From UBA11986 sp031402435 (GTDB lineage Bacteria; Bacteroidota; Ignavibacteria; UBA10030; UBA6906): a DNA stretch of 64,000 bases. Shown piece after piece: positions 62,313 through 64,000 of this stretch. The first letter of the stretch is position 1. Every line of letters begins with the position of its first letter. Made by a program: the position numbers and the translations under genes. Location: positions 196,928-260,927 of the forward strand of contig JANNSJ010000058.1 of assembly GCA_031402435.1 (NCBI GenBank), given 5' to 3'. The notes beneath the pieces are model-generated. The model had not been told where the DNA came from and searched no databases. It worked only from the letters and a program-made list of their open reading frames with translations.

Positions 62313-63537
62313 GCCGCGCAGCCGTGCGATACCGAGACATCAAGCATCTGAGCCTTCAATAGTGCCAGTATGATGGATTGCGAAGCCAACCGTGATGCTC
62401 GACCAAGACTCGCTTGTCGCTCCCATCGATGTTCATCGTCACCAACCTGTCTATGCTAGTGGTGTCAGACGTAGTGTAAACAATCCTCCTGCCGTCAGGC
62501 GAAAAAGATGGCTCGTATTCTGCTCCGACCGTGTTTGTCAAATTGGAGAGTTGAGTTCCGTCGCTCTTCATAACGAAGATGTCGAAGTTATTATTGACAA
62601 AGTTCGAGAAAACAATTCTTGAGCCGTCTGGCGATATCGAGCCACGAGTCTGAAATGGGATGTTGGACAGGAAGAGTCTGTTGGAGCCATCAGCGTTCAT
62701 TGTATACATTCCTTCGGCGTATGGGGGAATGAAGTTGTTGAAAAGCATCTTACGCCCGTCTGGAAAGAACTGTGGATCGTTTCCTACCCCGAGCAACGTA
62801 AGACCATTTCCTCTTGCATCAATCACTGCAACACCAACACTGTCTCCGCCATTGTTAAGCCAAAACGCAATACGGGAACCATCTGCTGAAAAAGAAGGAG
62901 TACGGCAATTGAGTCCGGGAGTCAATTGGGTCGTTTCACCGGTTTGAAAATTCTTAGAGTAGAGACTCTCCAACCAGCCGTGTGCTGTTAGGTAGAGAAC
63001 ATCTCTACTGTCTGGAGAGAGAACGGGCGATTCGTGAAATATGTTATCGCCAGTAAGATTAGTCGTCTCCATCGTAACAAGATCAATCAAAAATATCTGT
63101 TGGAATGTGGTATCTACGTGAGCGTACACCACCTTTGATCCATCTCGTGAGAGATGTGCCTGCCAGTTTACGGAGCTTCCCACTGTTCCGGTAGCAAGAA
63201 CCTTCAGATTCGTCCCGTCAGATTCAATAACACACAGCAGATGATCTATGGTGATAAGGATCTTAGAAGTGATTGTTTCATTGGGCATTACCGGATTACT
63301 CTCCTTCTTGCAGGACGAAAACACGATTGCAATGAGAGAGACGGTAAGTATGAAGCGTCTTGAGGTTTTCATTTCACATTTGATTGATCTAAGGCCGCGT
63401 GGCGCATAACGGAATAGCAAGCACGAAGTTGTGAGCACCACGCTTTGTAGGATTGAGCGAACAATTTGAGAGAGGCACACTAATCAAAACATTCATGCAA
63501 GCAGACGGTTTCTTGTGCCGAACCGTGCTTGCGGTTG
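62307..63537 (+). mobile_element. Integron-type gene cassette 2 (reversed lipoprotein gene)
   Basis: Starts at GTTATGCGCCGCGCAGCC (62306-62323) and ends at 63393-63410 with the reverse complement at 16 of 18 positions (both differences are transitions), followed by attC-like site B. The carried gene is on the minus strand. Confidence 0.78.
62356..63372 (-). CDS. TolB-like (PD40) beta-propeller lipoprotein
   Basis: A 338-aa lipoprotein with signal MKTSRRFILTVSLIAIVFSS and lipobox Cys (SSCKKE). Repeats with the WD40-like PD40 pattern (HLSRDGSKVVYAHVD, VLSPDSRDVLYLTA, SFSADGSRIAFWLN, SISPDGSRIVFSNF, SFSPDGRRIVYTTS) form one propeller. No catalytic domain. Its start is 38 bp from attC-like site B, so its promoter must lie in or next to that hairpin. 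Reversed orientation is unusual for a cassette gene. Confidence 0.87.
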   Translation of the reverse strand: MKTSRRFILTVSLIAIVFSSCKKESNPVMPNETITSKILITIDHLLCVIESDGTNLKVLATGTVGSSVNWQAHLSRDGSKVVYAHVDTTFQQIFLIDLVTMETTNLTGDNIFHESPVLSPDSRDVLYLTAHGWLESLYSKNFQTGETTQLTPGLNCRTPSFSADGSRIAFWLNNGGDSVGVAVIDARGNGLTLLGVGNDPQFFPDGRKMLFNNFIPPYAEGMYTMNADGSNRLFLSNIPFQTRGSISPDGSRIVFSNFVNNNFDIFVMKSDGTQLSNLTNTVGAEYEPSFSPDGRRIVYTTSDTTSIDRLVTMNIDGSDKRVLVEHHGWLRNPSYWHY

Positions 63538-63543
63538 TTATAT
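63404..63543 (+). other. attC-like recombination site B
   Basis: GCATAAC (63404-63410), GCAAGCACG (63417-63425), about 98-nt centre, CGTGCTTGC (63524-63532, perfect complement), GTTATAT (63537-63543). Total 140 bp. No gene between 63373 and 63589. Confidence 0.8.
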
Positions 63544-63589
63544 GCTGTTGCTCAATAAGTTCAGCAGCAACAGCCACAAAGGAGATGCA

Positions 63590-63985
63590 ATGAGTCAGTG
63601 GACGCATGTAACGGGGTGTATCAGAGTTGACGGACTTCCCAAAATTGTCCCCGGTTTTACTATCAAAAACATCGAAAAGGTGTTGGGGCCGCAATGTACG
63701 TTTGATGATTGGAGGGATGACACCAATCTGCCGTGCGGGAGTGAGGGCGGGTTACAATATCGGGTGATTGAGTACGATGACGGACTTCCGTGGGTAGTCA
63801 TCCCGGTATGGGGTGATCTGCGAGACTATGACAACGTAAACGAAATCCGTCAGTGGTGGAAGAACACGCTTGCACAATTCAAAATAGTACGGGCCGCCTG
63901 TTTGGTTGTCGAGGTTGAATACGGCGAGAGATTCGTTCTTACCGAGAAGGATGTGGCTGTTGCTGCGCCTACAAACGAGCAATAG
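63590..63985 (+). CDS. Hypothetical cassette protein
   Basis: A 131-aa soluble, acidic protein beginning MSQWTHVTGCIRVDG. Trp-rich middle (RQWWKNTLAQFKIVR) and VVIPVWGDLRDYDN. GGAG lies 6 nt before ATG 63590. No family recognised. The leader contains a perfect 9-bp hairpin GCTGTTGCT/AGCAACAGC (63544-63574). The stop codon overlaps the R-double-prime core of the next attC-like site, leaving no spare sequence. Confidence 0.82.
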   Translation: MSQWTHVTGCIRVDGLPKIVPGFTIKNIEKVLGPQCTFDDWRDDTNLPCGSEGGLQYRVIEYDDGLPWVVIPVWGDLRDYDNVNEIRQWWKNTLAQFKIVRAACLVVEVEYGERFVLTEKDVAVAAPTNEQ

Positions 63986-64000
63986 CATATAACGTGAAAG
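63985..64000 (+). other. 5-prime end of attC-like site C
   Basis: GCATATAAC at 63985-63993 is the reverse complement of the cassette 3 start GTTATATGC; the rest lies outside the window. Confidence 0.7.

Larger units (their letters stand above)
63538..64000 (+). mobile_element. Integron-type gene cassette 3 (partial, runs off the window)
   Basis: Starts GTTATATGCTGTTGCTC (63537-63553); the end at 63977-63993 is its reverse complement at 16 of 17 positions. The attC after it is cut by the window edge. Confidence 0.75.

Overview
The window looks like bacterial chromosome of about 50-53% G+C from the Bacteroidota/Ignavibacteria/Chlorobi (FCB) side of the tree. The main reason is that seven secreted proteins end in a type IX secretion sorting domain of the NYPNPFNPST kind with a C-terminal KLVLLR-like tail. 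Supporting signs are a ligand-sensing propeller/Y_Y_Y histidine kinase, many CARDB/BNR-type secreted proteins and GGAG-type ribosome sites. The lineage is inferred from protein style only.

Layout. 0-5 kb: M24 peptidase, POT-like transporter, secreted subtilase. 5-9.2 kb: propeller histidine kinase, LuxR-type regulator and a stand-alone receiver. 9.2-14.8 kb: four secreted proteins of unknown function, two of which share a copied leader and signal peptide. 15-19 kb: an iron (or manganese) island with a perfect palindromic operator, a DtxR-type repressor, a membrane-anchored DtxR-FeoA fusion, and FeoB split into separate GTPase and membrane proteins. 19.3-23.1 kb: di-heme oxidoreductase, Rieske protein, porin and a frameshifted outer-membrane gene. 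23.1-28.6 kb, minus strand: MutT, MutY and an Ogg2-type glycosylase (a complete oxidised-guanine repair set), a saccharopine/lysine dehydrogenase-like enzyme, YajQ and a cell-wall amidase. 28.8-37.9 kb: secreted T9SS cargo (BNR proteins, M1 peptidase) around folA-thyA. 38.1-42.3 kb: an ECF sigma factor with two sigma4-like segments, an anti-sigma factor and a membrane-anchored TPR-CHAT protease. 42.3-45.4 kb: heme-binding protein, SDR lacking its catalytic serine, ABC exporter. 45.6-52.8 kb: a four-repeat secreted protein, RluE-like pseudouridine synthase, asparaginase-family hydrolase, GH5 glycosidase and sugar dehydrogenase. 52.8-58.2 kb, one minus-strand unit: glycosyltransferase, WecE aminotransferase, lipoprotein, membrane protein, PP2C phosphatase and a Lys/Glu-rich protein, ending at a strong terminator. 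58.2-61.1 kb: C39-like protein, endonuclease I and a holin-like protein among palindromic repeats.

The most notable region is 61.4-64.0 kb, which reads as an integron gene-cassette array without an integrase in view: a toxin-antitoxin cassette, a reversed beta-propeller lipoprotein cassette and a hypothetical-protein cassette, separated by attC-like hairpins. The first bases of each cassette are complementary to the end of that same cassette, not to its neighbour, which is the diagnostic arrangement for excised-circle attC sites. The matches are 17-21 nt, longer than the usual 7-nt R box.

No tRNA, rRNA, CRISPR array or transposase was recognised. Small frameshifts in two genes may be sequencing errors or true decay.
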